Shown: piece after piece, positions 50,138 through 59,039 of the stretch
Layout of the letters: the number at the start of each line of letters is the position of its first letter
Position numbering within the stretch: position 1 is the stretch's first letter
Assembly: GCA_030527795.1 (NCBI GenBank)
Contig: JAUNAB010000006.1
Span: forward strand, 49,766-113,765
DNA from: Pasteurellaceae bacterium
Lineage (GTDB): Bacteria; Pseudomonadota; Gammaproteobacteria; Enterobacterales; Pasteurellaceae
Direction: 5' to 3'
DNA length: 64,000 bases
Position numbers and translations under genes: made by a program
Notes under the pieces: model-generated
Told to the model about the DNA's origin: nothing
Database searches by the model: none
The model's input: the letters and a program-made list of their open reading frames with translations, nothing else

Positions 50138-50584
50138 TTATTTAAGTAAGTCCTTTAAACTTTGCTTCATCGTACTAATATGATTTTCGTAAGCGGCTTT
50201 ACTTTCACGCTCATCAATCATATACATAATGGTTTCCGAAAGTGTCATTTTCATTTTCCGCGAATAACGCGATAGGCGTAGCCAAACTGCATACTCTAAA
50301 TCAATTGATTTTTTCTTTGTATGCTGTTTTTCGCCATTGAAAAACCGCTTACGACGCGCACGAATAGCTTGATCCAGCTTTATCCGTAAATCAGGATTGA
50401 GATGTTGCACAATCCATTGTTCAATTAATTCAGGGTTATTTTTAGCTTGCTGCAATTCTGCTATTTTAGTTTGTTCAAGACTTTTCTCTGTATAGCAACT
50501 GATTTTTTCGCCTTCACGTTGCTTTTTATTGAGATAAAGCCACTTCCAATGGCTTTCTTGATTTTCTAATTTTTGATATTTCAT
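50138..50584 (-). CDS. matP: Macrodomain Ter protein MatP
   Basis: DNA-binding protein that organises the chromosome terminus by binding matS sites and links it to the division machinery. The start MKYQKLENQESHWKWLYLNKKQREGE and the segment RARRKRFFNGEKQHTKKKSIDLEYAVWLRL (basic region plus ribbon-helix-helix) are diagnostic. Length is 148 residues. It is divergent from lonH and near fabA, the same order as in E. coli. I saw no full matS site (GTGACRNYGTCAC) in the window. Confidence 0.93.
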   Translation of the reverse strand: MKYQKLENQESHWKWLYLNKKQREGEKISCYTEKSLEQTKIAELQQAKNNPELIEQWIVQHLNPDLRIKLDQAIRARRKRFFNGEKQHTKKKSIDLEYAVWLRLSRYSRKMKMTLSETIMYMIDERESKAAYENHISTMKQSLKDLLK

Positions 50585-50710
50585 AGTGATATAACCGCTA
50601 AACGCTTGTCTTCGTGACGGGGTAACGGTAGTAAATATACGCCTTTTTAATAGGTTTTACTAGCAATTTGTGCAATAATATCGGAACTTAAATCTAGTTG
50701 AGAGTTTTCT

Positions 50711-52462
50711 GTGAATTTATCTGAACAGCTATTATCTTGGCAACAATTACAGCCAAATTTATTCATTAATACCTTATCTGATCAGAGTGTTGGTTTTTTT
50801 GATTTACAAGCTAATGCACGAGAAGCGATATGTCAATTTATCAATAACCCCTATTGTCCGTTATTAATGTTAAAAGGCAATCTGCAAACGGAGGTAATGC
50901 GAGAACTTGAACATTTTATTGCGGTGCAAAAAAAACCATTATCCATTGCGGGTGTACGTTATGAGATCACTCAGGCGGATAGCGCTGAATTTGCGAAAGT
51001 TAGCCTTTTCCCTGCACAATCAGTTTCAGATAATTTTGCTGCGAAGAAAACAGTTACAATCGCATCGTATTTTGATCAGAACCAACTATTCGGTGCGATA
51101 CAAATTCACTCCGTATCAAAAGCAATTCAACTCAAAGCGGGATTAGTTCATCAGCTTAATCAAGGTGTTTTGATTTTATCTTTATCAGCATTATTGGATA
51201 ATTTTGCATTGTGGCCGCGCTTAAAACAGATCTTAATCAATCAGCATTTTGATTGGTATTCTACCCATCCGTTTAAGAGTTTACCTTGCGATATTCCGAG
51301 CTATCCATTGAATTTAAAAGTGATTTTACTCGGCAATCGTGATGAATTAGCTGAATTTAATGAACTAGAAAGTGAGCTTTATCCCTTTGCGGCGTATGCT
51401 GAATTGGAAAGCTATTATGCGATGCAAACCGAAGAGAATCAGCAAAAATGGGCGGATTATGTGCAAACATTAGCCCAACAAAATGGGCTGCCTAAGTTGA
51501 GTTTAGACGGATTAAATGCCTTATATCAGTTGTTAGTTCGTGAGAGTGAAGATCGTCATTTAATTAATATTACGCCAGATTCTCTCAAAGCCTTACTTAG
51601 CCAAGCGGCTACCGCATACTCTAGTTCTGAGAGCAATGTCCAATTAATCGCGGATCATTTTCACGCTGTTTTTTCATGGCAACGCACGCAATATGGTTTT
51701 TTACGCGAACAAGCCTATCGCGATATTTTAGCCGATCAAGTTTATGTTGAAACTGAGGGAAATGCCGTGGGGCAGATTAATGGATTGTCGGTGATTTCTT
51801 ATACGGGTACGCCTTTATCTTTTGGTGAACCATCACGAATTAGTTGCATTGTGCAGTTCGGCGAAGGGGAAATTGTGGATATTGAGCGTAAAAGCGAATT
51901 GGCAGGGAATATTCACGGTAAAGGGATGATGATCGCCCAAACCTGTCTTGCTAATTTATTGGCATTGCCGTCTCAGCTTCCTTTTTCGGCAAGTTTAGTT
52001 TTTGAGCAATCTTATGCCGAAATTGATGGCGATAGTGCATCCCTTGCTGCGTTTTGCGTATTAACAAGTGCCTTGTCAGATCTGCCGATTCCGCAATCTA
52101 TTGCTATTACGGGGGCGATAGATCAGTTTGGTTTAGTTCACGCCGTGGGCGGTGTCAATGATAAGATTGAAGGCTTTTTTGAAATCTGTCAACGTCGTGG
52201 GTTGAATAGTCAACAAGGTGTCATCATTCCAACAACCGTGCTTAATCAGCTCAGTTTAAGCGAAGTGGTCAAAACCGCGGTCAAAAATCAGCAATTTTTT
52301 ATTTGGGCGATTGATGATGTGTTTCAGGCTTGTGAGATTTTGTTTGCTATCCCTTTGTTATCTAACGAAAAAGAGAGCATTGCACAAATTATCCATCAAC
52401 GAATTGGGCAAAATGAAATTCAATCAAATTGGTTTAAACGTTTATTGAAGCGTAAATCCTAA
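50711..52462 (+). CDS. lonH: Lon-like ATP-independent protease domain protein (LonH/YcbZ)
   Basis: 583-residue relative of Lon. The C-terminal Lon proteolytic domain is clear: the catalytic serine lies in the segment EIDGDSASLAAFCVLTSALS, and the lysine in AVGGVNDKIEGFFEICQRRGL. The N-terminal half is a degenerate AAA-like region without a Walker A motif that I could find, as is usual for this family. Substrates are unknown. Its position between matP and fabA is conserved. Confidence 0.9.
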   Translation: MNLSEQLLSWQQLQPNLFINTLSDQSVGFFDLQANAREAICQFINNPYCPLLMLKGNLQTEVMRELEHFIAVQKKPLSIAGVRYEITQADSAEFAKVSLFPAQSVSDNFAAKKTVTIASYFDQNQLFGAIQIHSVSKAIQLKAGLVHQLNQGVLILSLSALLDNFALWPRLKQILINQHFDWYSTHPFKSLPCDIPSYPLNLKVILLGNRDELAEFNELESELYPFAAYAELESYYAMQTEENQQKWADYVQTLAQQNGLPKLSLDGLNALYQLLVRESEDRHLINITPDSLKALLSQAATAYSSSESNVQLIADHFHAVFSWQRTQYGFLREQAYRDILADQVYVETEGNAVGQINGLSVISYTGTPLSFGEPSRISCIVQFGEGEIVDIERKSELAGNIHGKGMMIAQTCLANLLALPSQLPFSASLVFEQSYAEIDGDSASLAAFCVLTSALSDLPIPQSIAITGAIDQFGLVHAVGGVNDKIEGFFEICQRRGLNSQQGVIIPTTVLNQLSLSEVVKTAVKNQQFFIWAIDDVFQACEILFAIPLLSNEKESIAQIIHQRIGQNEIQSNWFKRLLKRKS

Positions 52463-52480
52463 CAGTCAATTTTGATTCAT

Positions 52481-52497
52481 AACTGATCGGATGTGTT
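52481..52497 (+). promoter_or_regulatory. Candidate FadR operator of fabA
   Basis: AACTGATCGGATGTGTT matches the FadR consensus (AACTGGTCNGACNTGTT) at all but two fixed positions. It lies 100-116 bases before fabA, where FadR would act as activator. Confidence 0.5.
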
Positions 52498-52508
52498 CAG
52501 ATGTATTA

Positions 52509-52526
52509 AGCGAACAACTGTTAGCT
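52509..52526 (+). promoter_or_regulatory. Candidate FabR operator of fabA
   Basis: AGCGAACAACTGTTAGCT is a near-palindrome resembling the FabR box in front of E. coli fabA. It lies just downstream of the FadR-like site. Confidence 0.45.
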
Positions 52527-52596
52527 GTATCTTTTATTCAATAAACTTGATAGAATCATATTTATGATAATAACAGGTTTAGATGGAGAGAAATGA

Positions 52597-53127
52597 ATGA
52601 ACACCTGTAATCCGAATAAAAAAAGTTCGTATAGCTACGACGATTTATTAGCCTCTGGTCGTGGCGAGCTTTTTGGTGCAAAAGGCCCACAATTACCCGC
52701 ACCAACAATGTTAATGATGGATCGCGTCATTGAAATGAACGAAACTGGTGGTAATTTTGGTAAAGGTTATATTGAAGCTGAATTAGATATTCATCCTGAT
52801 TTATTTTTCTTTCAATGCCATTTTATTGGCGATCCTGTGATGCCAGGTTGCTTAGGGCTTGATGCAATGTGGCAATTAGTCGGTTTTTATCTTGGTTGGA
52901 TTGGCGGCGAAGGTAAAGGACGTGCGCTTGGAGTGGGTGAAGTGAAATTCACGGGGCAAGTTTTGCCTACGGCAAAAAAAGTAACCTATCGCATTCATAT
53001 AAAACGAGTGATTAATCGTAAATTAGTGATGGGTGTTGCTGATGGCGAAGTTGAAGTGGATGGACGTGTTATATACACTGCAACGGATTTAAAAGTTGGA
53101 TTATTCCAAGATACCTCAGCATTTTAA
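52597..53127 (+). CDS. fabA: 3-hydroxydecanoyl-ACP dehydratase/isomerase
   Basis: Introduces the double bond of unsaturated fatty acids. The hot-dog fold shows the active-site histidine in [29 protein letters not shown] near residue 75 and the aspartate in the same helix. The N-terminus [23 protein letters not shown] and the end [15 protein letters not shown] are diagnostic. Length 176 is a few residues longer than E. coli FabA. Confidence 0.97.
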   Translation: MNTCNPNKKSSYSYDDLLASGRGELFGAKGPQLPAPTMLMMDRVIEMNETGGNFGKGYIEAELDIHPDLFFFQCHFIGDPVMPGCLGLDAMWQLVGFYLGWIGGEGKGRALGVGEVKFTGQVLPTAKKVTYRIHIKRVINRKLVMGVADGEVEVDGRVIYTATDLKVGLFQDTSAF

Positions 53128-53138
53128 CCATTGAAATT

Positions 53139-53166
53139 AAGCTCAAGTTTATCTTGGGCTTTTTTA
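53139..53166 (+). terminator. Terminator behind fabA
   Basis: Hairpin AAGCTCAAG / CTTGGGCTT followed by six T. Confidence 0.8.
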
Positions 53167-53327
53167 TTTTATCATTCAATAAGTTATATTGAATTACGAA
53201 ATAACATTCATTATTGCACAAAAGACAAGATACGTTATCAAGTAAAATCACTAGCGATAATCTGAAAATTATGCCCTTGAGCCAATTCATTACTGGATAG
53301 TTGTTTTAATTAGAATATAGGCTTTTG

Positions 53328-53363
53328 CCGCGGTCAAAAAAACGCTTAAATTTTTGACCGCGG
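53328..53363. terminator. Inverted CCGCGG pair
   Basis: 13-bp arms CCGCGGTCAAAAA / TTTTTGACCGCGG with a 10-base loop, in the empty stretch left of the integrated island. No gene abuts it directly. Confidence 0.6.
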
Positions 53364-53501
53364 TTTTTTCATTTAATAGGGAAATATTGGTCAGTTTTTT
53401 GCACTTTTAACGATTATCTTTTGCAATAGATTAATAATTTTAAGTGATGCTATTAGGAAAGAGATAAAATGGAATAGTCAGACTAAATCAGACTAAAATA
53501 G

Positions 53502-53515
53502 TGGCGGTGAGAGGG
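53502..53515 (+). repeat. Left attachment site (attL) of the island
   Basis: TGGCGGTGAGAGGG, identical to 63730-63743 in the 3' end of tRNA-Ser. No tRNA body is attached here. Confidence 0.8.
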
Positions 53516-53579
53516 AACGCTGAATTGCGTTATAACTCATTGATATTTCAATACAATAATTGTTGCTAGGTAGCAAAAT

Positions 53580-53598
53580 GGAACATTACATGGAACAA
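53580..53598 (+). promoter_or_regulatory. Left integrase arm-type sites
   Basis: GGAACATT (53580) and GGAACAA (53592), 12 bases apart, 65 bases inside attL. The same words with the same spacing occur near the right end. Confidence 0.6.
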
Positions 53599-53834
53599 GA
53601 TGTAATTATTTGTCATTGTGGTGTTCAATTATTGATCATCAAACCCTATTTTCAAAGATGAAATTTTAATCAGGACTAATGCTCGTTACATCATAAAATT
53701 AATGGATAAGAATGGTATTTGAAGGTTGATAAAAATTTGTTATTTGGCGTTAAAAAGAGTCACTTTTTTGGTACTGTATAAAAGGATATACCTGTATCTA
53801 TTTTTTTATTTTTTTTATAGTTTTGTTTTTTCGA

Positions 53835-54144
53835 CTGGGAAAACTGGGAAACTGGGAAAGTTTTTTAAAATTCCTTTATTTTTCATAATGATAAAAATTT
53901 TGATATTCAAAAACTTTCCCAAAAATCGCATTTCTTTCCCAGTTTTCTCCCAAAACGTTCCCAAAAAATGCAAATTTAGTCCAAAATCAAAAAAATCATT
54001 TTGGGAAAGAAATGGGCAAAAGTGGGAAAGATTTTGGTCATTTTGGGAAAGATTAGGGGTGTTTTGGGAAAGTTATTTTATATAAGTTATTGATTATATT
54101 AGTTAGTGTATTTTCTTTCCCAGTTTTCCCAGTTTTTTTCCCAG
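53835..54144. repeat. Iteron field, probable replication origin of the island
   Basis: Three CTGGGAAA units (53835, 53844, 53852) face three TTTCCCAG units (54116, 54125, 54137) about 260 bases away. Between them lie more degenerate copies in both directions (TTTCCCAG 53935; GGGAAAG 54003, 54024, 54045, 54066). It sits next to the 3' end of the primase-type gene at the island end. P4 also has repeat-containing ori/crr regions bound by its primase/helicase. The 119-residue frame across it is a by-product of the repeats. Confidence 0.7.
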
Positions 54145-54195
54145 TTTTCAAAATTTTTATTTTTCTATAATGTGCATGTATTCATGTATATAAAA

Positions 54196-54225
54196 AAAAC
54201 CAGTATCAAAAAGTTACTGGTTTTT
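54196..54225 (-). terminator. Terminator of the primase operon
   Basis: Hairpin AAAACCAGTA / TTACTGGTTTT, with T runs on both strands, about 20 bases past the stop. Confidence 0.8.
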
Positions 54226-54243
54226 AACATAATCCAATCTAAT

Positions 54244-56424
54244 CTAATCACTTTCATCTAGCCTATATAGTACATAGCATCTAGGTTGATTTTTGTCTAT
54301 TTTCTTACTGAGTTTATGTTGATAGGGGCGATCTTTTTCATTTGCACCTTCATCAGTCGTCATTTTTACGCTATGTAATGTTTCCAATACTTGATTTAAA
54401 TTGAAATTGCCTTTTATATGCTTTTTGAATGAATGAACATAGACATAAAATTTTTCATATTCTCCTTTGCTTGGATTTTCCAAAATGTGATAACCAACAG
54501 GATCTCTCGGTTTTTTATTTGGATCATCAGGGTACTCATAAAAACGACTATCTGCATTTTCTAGCAACCAACCATTAACGTGTTCGATAATTTGTGTTTC
54601 AGTTCTTGAGCGTGTGCCAAATATGGCTAGCCAATCATTCCAAGAGCTTAAAATGGCTTCTCGATTATCATCAATACTCCATAAGGTTAAATGGCTAGCA
54701 AGATTGAGTGCTGTTTCTAAAATAGCAAAACGACTTGCGACACGTTGTATTTGTGCCGCCATATTTTGTACACGTTTTTGCCAAATTTCATTTAACCTTT
54801 TATATTCATTTTTAACGGTATCTTTATTTTCAAGGAGATATTCAATCCAAGCACGACCAACAGCGCCATAATTATTCGCACATTCAGCATTAATATGATC
54901 GGCGTGTGCTTTATTATTATCAAATCCGTGTAGCTGATCAGCTTCAATCATAGGAATGTTTAATAGGCGAACTAATTGCCCCGCCTTAATATCAATTCCT
55001 TTAGCAGATAAAAAACCTTCAAGATCAATTTCGCCAGTTGATAACGCCGTGATTTTCCATTTATGGATTTCTTGTAACCCACCGTCTTTATTACCGCGTC
55101 CGCGCCCAGTTTCATTAAATAATTTATAGGCTGCATTCTCAACATCGGTAATTTTCTGTGCTTGCCCTAGTTCATCTAGGGTTAAAAGCCCGTCATTTTG
55201 CGCATTGGCAAAAGTCATTATCGCCGTGGGTGTATTATCCCAAGAACGTTTTAATTTTTCAGGATTGCCCCAAATACTATTTGCAATATTTAATGCCGTA
55301 GTTTTACCTTTGGTACTGTCATCATAAAGATGCACGCCAAAACTATCGGCATTGATAATTTTGAGCAAAGGTGCGGCAAAAGAAGTTGCGACAGCTAACA
55401 TCATTGAGTAGTTTTTGGCAACGTAACGAGCAATATTTTGCTGCCAACTTGCAATATCGCCTTGTACGCAATAACCATTTTCACCAGTGTTTTTATTTTT
55501 ATATAGGAAAATAACAGGCTTTTCAGCTGAGCCGATGATTTCGCCACTCGGCAACAAATAAGCCCCATTTTGCCAACCCGTGCTTTCAGCAACCGTCCAC
55601 TTTGTTTGATGATCGCCATTATGATGAAAATGGTCGGCTAGATTATTGATATAGCCTTTTGATGTCATTTTTAGCCCTTGGCGTTTTAGCATTTTCCAAC
55701 CATCAGCACTCCCAAAATCGGCGAGCGGTATTGGCTCAATTACATTTTCTTTTGTATCGGGGTGTAACCATTGAAAAATATAAAAACTTTCACCGCTAGT
55801 GGTGTAGCCTTCGCCTAATAATTCAAAATGATCACAAAGCCATTTTTCTTCTTCGCGTAAGACTTCGCCCGTGTCTTTATCAACTTTAGGAACGATATAA
55901 TACAAACCCTGAATATTATTAACTTCTCTATAATCAATATAAGGACTTGTTTTAGGTAAATTGGCGGTTGATGCTAATTTCGCTATTTGTTGAGCTGTAT
56001 CTTGGCTTTGCTCATCTTTGCGCAAGCGAGTTATATATTGGCTTAGATTTTCTTGCGTTTGACCTAAATTATCACAGAAAACGACAGTTTCAATATCGCT
56101 ATTTTTGGCAATATTTAATAAAACTGCCGTTTTTTGCGGCTCACTAAGCTTGCCAAATACACAAAAACGAATTTGTTCATGATTATTATTTGCTAGGCGT
56201 AATTGACTAATCTCAGCTAATTGGCTAGGCCCGAGGATAATCGGTTTATAATTATTTTCAGCGTGAATATATTGGCTTAATAAACGCCAATCTTCACTTT
56301 TTCCTTTTCCCCATGCAACCCATGCTTTTGAACCGATTAAAGCAATAATTTCGCTATGAGGTGCATCGCTTTGTTGATCTAAAAATGGTGCTTTTTTGAG
56401 TTTAACCTTATTCCCGTTCATCAT
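54244..56424 (-). CDS. DUF927-type replication ATPase (primase/helicase-like)
   Basis: 726-residue protein, the largest of the island. The N-terminal 160 residues resemble a TOPRIM-like or regulatory part. The middle is a DUF927 domain (ESFYIFQWLHPDTKENVIEPIPLADFG, then AESTGWQNGAYLLPSGEIIG). The ATPase core has a Walker A-like DDSTKGKTTAL near residue 368 and Walker B LLTLDELGQ near 418. The proteins of this family replace P4 alpha as replication protein in many satellites and islands. The adjacent iterons fit. Its start overlaps the stop of the 85-aa gene by four bases. Exact enzymatic activity is inferred. Confidence 0.8.
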   Translation of the reverse strand: MMNGNKVKLKKAPFLDQQSDAPHSEIIALIGSKAWVAWGKGKSEDWRLLSQYIHAENNYKPIILGPSQLAEISQLRLANNNHEQIRFCVFGKLSEPQKTAVLLNIAKNSDIETVVFCDNLGQTQENLSQYITRLRKDEQSQDTAQQIAKLASTANLPKTSPYIDYREVNNIQGLYYIVPKVDKDTGEVLREEEKWLCDHFELLGEGYTTSGESFYIFQWLHPDTKENVIEPIPLADFGSADGWKMLKRQGLKMTSKGYINNLADHFHHNGDHQTKWTVAESTGWQNGAYLLPSGEIIGSAEKPVIFLYKNKNTGENGYCVQGDIASWQQNIARYVAKNYSMMLAVATSFAAPLLKIINADSFGVHLYDDSTKGKTTALNIANSIWGNPEKLKRSWDNTPTAIMTFANAQNDGLLTLDELGQAQKITDVENAAYKLFNETGRGRGNKDGGLQEIHKWKITALSTGEIDLEGFLSAKGIDIKAGQLVRLLNIPMIEADQLHGFDNNKAHADHINAECANNYGAVGRAWIEYLLENKDTVKNEYKRLNEIWQKRVQNMAAQIQRVASRFAILETALNLASHLTLWSIDDNREAILSSWNDWLAIFGTRSRTETQIIEHVNGWLLENADSRFYEYPDDPNKKPRDPVGYHILENPSKGEYEKFYVYVHSFKKHIKGNFNLNQVLETLHSVKMTTDEGANEKDRPYQHKLSKKIDKNQPRCYVLYRLDESD

Positions 56425-56678
56425 ATTTCCCCTAAATCTTGTTCACTTTTTCCAATGCATTGCGTATTGTTACCGTGCATTGTCATATCATTGCCAGCCA
56501 TATTGCCTATGCTTGCATTACATGCGTTTTGGCTAATTAAGCTACCTTGGTTTTCTTGTTCGCCTATCACATTATTGATAGGTGCATTAAAAATCTGAAT
56601 AACGTTATTGCGGTTTAAAAGTAACTGCTCAATACGTTCTAACCGCTGAATTAACTCCTTGAAATCCAGCTGGTTCAT
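56421..56678 (-). CDS. Small unknown protein, 85 residues
   Basis: Overlaps the replication gene by four bases (ATGA) and lies 11 bases behind the Ash-like gene, with an AAGGAG-type ribosome site. A short heptad-like N-terminus (DFKELIQRLERIEQLLLNR) could form a coiled coil. The rest is Asn/Gly-rich. It may be an accessory of the replication protein. No family recognised. Confidence 0.6.
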   Translation of the reverse strand: MNQLDFKELIQRLERIEQLLLNRNNVIQIFNAPINNVIGEQENQGSLISQNACNASIGNMAGNDMTMHGNNTQCIGKSEQDLGEI

Positions 56679-56689
56679 TTGATTTCTCC

Positions 56690-57322
56690 TTAATGCAAAT
56701 AAACATTCCCTGTTAAACCGCGGCCAAAAATGGCTGTATTTTTGAAAGTTGGATTGATACGACCCACTGAGATTAGAAAATAATCACGGCTTAGTAATGC
56801 TCTGGCTTGATTTTCATTCTCAGCTTTAACGTGAAGTGTGATTTTAGGTAATTGATTAAGACGGCGTGTTGTGTCGCAATAATCAGAACGGCGAATAGCC
56901 GCAAAAATGTAGATAAACATTGCTGTAACTCCTTTGGTCAATTTTTCAAGAGTCACCGCAAAAGTTGTCACGCTTTGGCGGTAACGTGTAACGGGGTGAC
57001 AAACTGATACCAAAGGCAAATCAGCAAAGGGCGAACCTTTCCCGCTACACGCTACCATTGATGAACACGCTTTCTTGAAGCGTTCTTTAGATGTGCGTAT
57101 GCTATGAATAAAAAAACACGCTTGGCGCGTGTGATTATTCGCCTTTGGTAAGTTAATCGAGTTGTCACGCTCGGCAACCGATTTTGCGGCTGCAAACGTA
57201 AGATAGCGAGAAAAGAGACCCGCTGTCAAGCCAAAAAATGAATGGTATTGTTGATTGCGTTTAAAAAATAATGTGGCACCCTTGATTTTAGGGCAATTAT
57301 CGCTATAATGAAAAATATTCAT
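56690..57322 (-). CDS. Ash / Icd-like protein (host cell division inhibitor-like)
   Basis: 210 residues. The C-terminal core MFIYIFAAIRRSDYCDTTRRLNQLP...AENENQARALLSRDYFLISVGRI is the hallmark of the Ash/Icd-like family of P4-type elements and prophages, often annotated as a cell-division inhibitor. The upstream region (LFSRYLTFAAAKSVAERDNSINLPK, SSMVACSGKGSPFADLPL) matches the long form of the family. Real function is poorly known. A CCGCGG word occurs near its end (56718). Start at 57322 follows an AGGAGTAAAG ribosome site. Confidence 0.75.
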   Translation of the reverse strand: MNIFHYSDNCPKIKGATLFFKRNQQYHSFFGLTAGLFSRYLTFAAAKSVAERDNSINLPKANNHTRQACFFIHSIRTSKERFKKACSSMVACSGKGSPFADLPLVSVCHPVTRYRQSVTTFAVTLEKLTKGVTAMFIYIFAAIRRSDYCDTTRRLNQLPKITLHVKAENENQARALLSRDYFLISVGRINPTFKNTAIFGRGLTGNVYLH

Positions 57323-57343
57323 CTTACTTTACTCCTAGATGAA

Positions 57344-57538
57344 TTAAATGTTTGATTGTTTCTTTTCTGCATAAAATTCTGAAGCCTTGTTTTCAATAGC
57401 CAGTGAACAAGGCTTTTCATTTTTCTTGCCCAAGATGCGTTTTAAGTGTTTAGCTCTTATATTTAATAAACGCTGTAGGGTTATCGTATCAACTTTTTGC
57501 CCCGTGTAGTAGGCTTGATTAATTTTTAGCGGTTTCAT
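57344..57538 (-). CDS. Small unknown basic protein, 64 residues
   Basis: Starts inside the end of the upstream AlpA-like gene (20-base overlap) and precedes the Ash-like gene by 21 bases. The sequence is Lys-rich with a possible DNA-binding helix (ITLQRLLNIRAKHLKRILG). No family recognised; position suggests an early regulatory gene. Confidence 0.55.
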   Translation of the reverse strand: MKPLKINQAYYTGQKVDTITLQRLLNIRAKHLKRILGKKNEKPCSLAIENKASEFYAEKKQSNI

Positions 57539-57737
57539 TGCTTATCTCCTGTTCAATTTTTGCAATATAAGCGTTTACTTCTTCGACATTGTAGCGATTG
57601 AGTTTGCCAATCTTACGAGGTGCAGGAAAGTGTTGCTTGTTGACATTCTCAAAAATCCATTGTCGAGAAACGTTCAATAAACGACAAATATCAGCGGTGG
57701 AGTAGTAAAGTGGTTGTGTTGGTGATGTATGTTCCAA
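57519..57737 (-). CDS. AlpA/excisionase-type DNA-binding regulator
   Basis: 72 residues with a MerR-like winged helix: YYSTADICRLLNVSRQWIFENVNKQHFPAPRKIG, then NRYNVEEVNAYIAKIEQ. This is the AlpA family used by P4-like elements as transcription regulators or excisionases. It is the first gene of the replication operon. A second AlpA-type gene heads the capsid operon at 61.5 kb. Confidence 0.82.
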   Translation of the reverse strand: MEHTSPTQPLYYSTADICRLLNVSRQWIFENVNKQHFPAPRKIGKLNRYNVEEVNAYIAKIEQEISNETAKN

Positions 57738-57837
57738 AATGTGCCCCTTTGATTATTTGATATGTAAAATGAATGATGTTTTGTCAAATGTGTTTGTCGG
57801 GGGCTATAGTAGGGACAGATGATAGTGATATGAAGTC

Positions 57838-57872
57838 AAAAAGGGCTTATTGTATTGCAATAAGTCCTTTTT
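57838..57872 (-). terminator. Terminator behind the 347-aa gene
   Basis: Hairpin with arms CTTATTG / CAATAAG extended by AAGG/CCTT and T runs on both strands, between the 347-aa gene and the replication operon. Confidence 0.75.
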
Positions 57873-57948
57873 GTAATTGTAATAGATTGATATTTAAAGA
57901 ATAAGTTATTGAAATAATTTCTATCAATATGACTTTTTGTAATAGTAA

Positions 57949-58992
57949 CTAATCAGGGATCTCAAGCTTTGAATAACTTTTTCCTTTATGTTTTCCAATA
58001 TTAGCTGATTTTAATGTATTTCTTAAAGTATTCTCTGATAATTTGATATTATATTTATTTTCAAGATAGGGTAATATCCAAGCTATTAAACAAGATAAGT
58101 TAGCATCAGGATATTTTTTAAATGTTTTTCTAGCTACTTCAATGGCTTTTTCTTTCTCTTTTATTTTGGGTGGTCTGTGGGATGGCTTTGATTTTGCTAT
58201 ACTTTTTTCTTTATCTGGATTTTGAATAATTTGCCTTGTTGGATTTTTAAATTCATCAATATAACTTTCTATTGTTGATAGGCTACGTATCTTCTTACCG
58301 CCATTTAGTAAAATCTGTATTTCATTTTCAGAAACTAAAATGTTTTTATCACTTAATAATAATTTTTCAATTATGTTTTCTTTATCTCTCTTTAATGCCT
58401 GCATAAATATACTTAAATGATTTTCGTTTTTATCATGGCGAGATAAGCGAAAAAGGACTTCACTACAATTTATTTCTAATTTGTTTTCATTTAGAACTAA
58501 GTAATCAAAATCTAAAAAATCTATTACGAAAAGCCCTTTGGCTAATTCTATATTAGTTTTTAATAAAACTTTCTTATTATTTAAAGTCTCTTCTTTTATT
58601 TTAGGTTGCTGCATTAAGTTTTCTATGAATTCATCTCCATACATTTCTTTAGAATCATTAAAGAATATGTCGTATGAGAATTCATCTTTAACAATAAGTT
58701 TTACTGTATCTGTATAATAATTTTCTTGAGTAGGATCTGTAGAAATTGCTCTAAATTCAAAAAATTGGATGTCAGCAATAATTTCTTGCATTGTAATGTT
58801 ATAGATATTTATTTTATATTCATTAAATTCATTTTTGCTAAAATCTAAATAAGTAGATAGCTCCAAATAACCTTGGCTAGCATAATAAATTAAGTCTTTT
58901 TTAGTGACTGTTTTACCTATAATCTCGGTTAATCTATCCGCTGCTTGTTGTAAATCATACCATTTCCGTGTCGGTAATAGTTGTTTAATCAT
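57949..58992 (-). CDS. Unknown accessory protein, 347 residues
   Basis: AT-rich gene in its own transcription unit in the middle of the island. The N-terminus (WYDLQQAADRLTEIIGKTVTKKDLIYYASQGYLELS) looks like a helix-turn-helix of the MerR/HTH_17 type. The centre is acidic and predicted soluble. A basic linker (KSIAKSKPSHRPPKIKEKEK) leads to a C-terminal helical part (CLIAWILPYLENKYNIKLSENTLRNTLKSANIG) that could bind DNA as well. I recognise no family. Position and base composition suggest cargo, such as a defence or regulation gene, but this is inference. Confidence 0.65.
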   Translation of the reverse strand: MIKQLLPTRKWYDLQQAADRLTEIIGKTVTKKDLIYYASQGYLELSTYLDFSKNEFNEYKINIYNITMQEIIADIQFFEFRAISTDPTQENYYTDTVKLIVKDEFSYDIFFNDSKEMYGDEFIENLMQQPKIKEETLNNKKVLLKTNIELAKGLFVIDFLDFDYLVLNENKLEINCSEVLFRLSRHDKNENHLSIFMQALKRDKENIIEKLLLSDKNILVSENEIQILLNGGKKIRSLSTIESYIDEFKNPTRQIIQNPDKEKSIAKSKPSHRPPKIKEKEKAIEVARKTFKKYPDANLSCLIAWILPYLENKYNIKLSENTLRNTLKSANIGKHKGKSYSKLEIPD

Positions 58993-59039
58993 TTTTACTC
59001 CTTTTCGTTATAAAAAGCCTATTTGGGCTTGAAATTGTT

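Noticed and set aside
50138..53127. matS sites confirming the chromosome terminus
   Set aside because: matP is present, but I found no complete GTGACRNYGTCAC in the window, and the gene itself need not lie at the terminus.
53726..54085. Open frame of 119 residues rich in Phe, Trp and Lys
   Set aside because: It runs through the CTGGGAAA/TTTCCCAG repeats and owes its odd composition to them. It has no ribosome site and no family.
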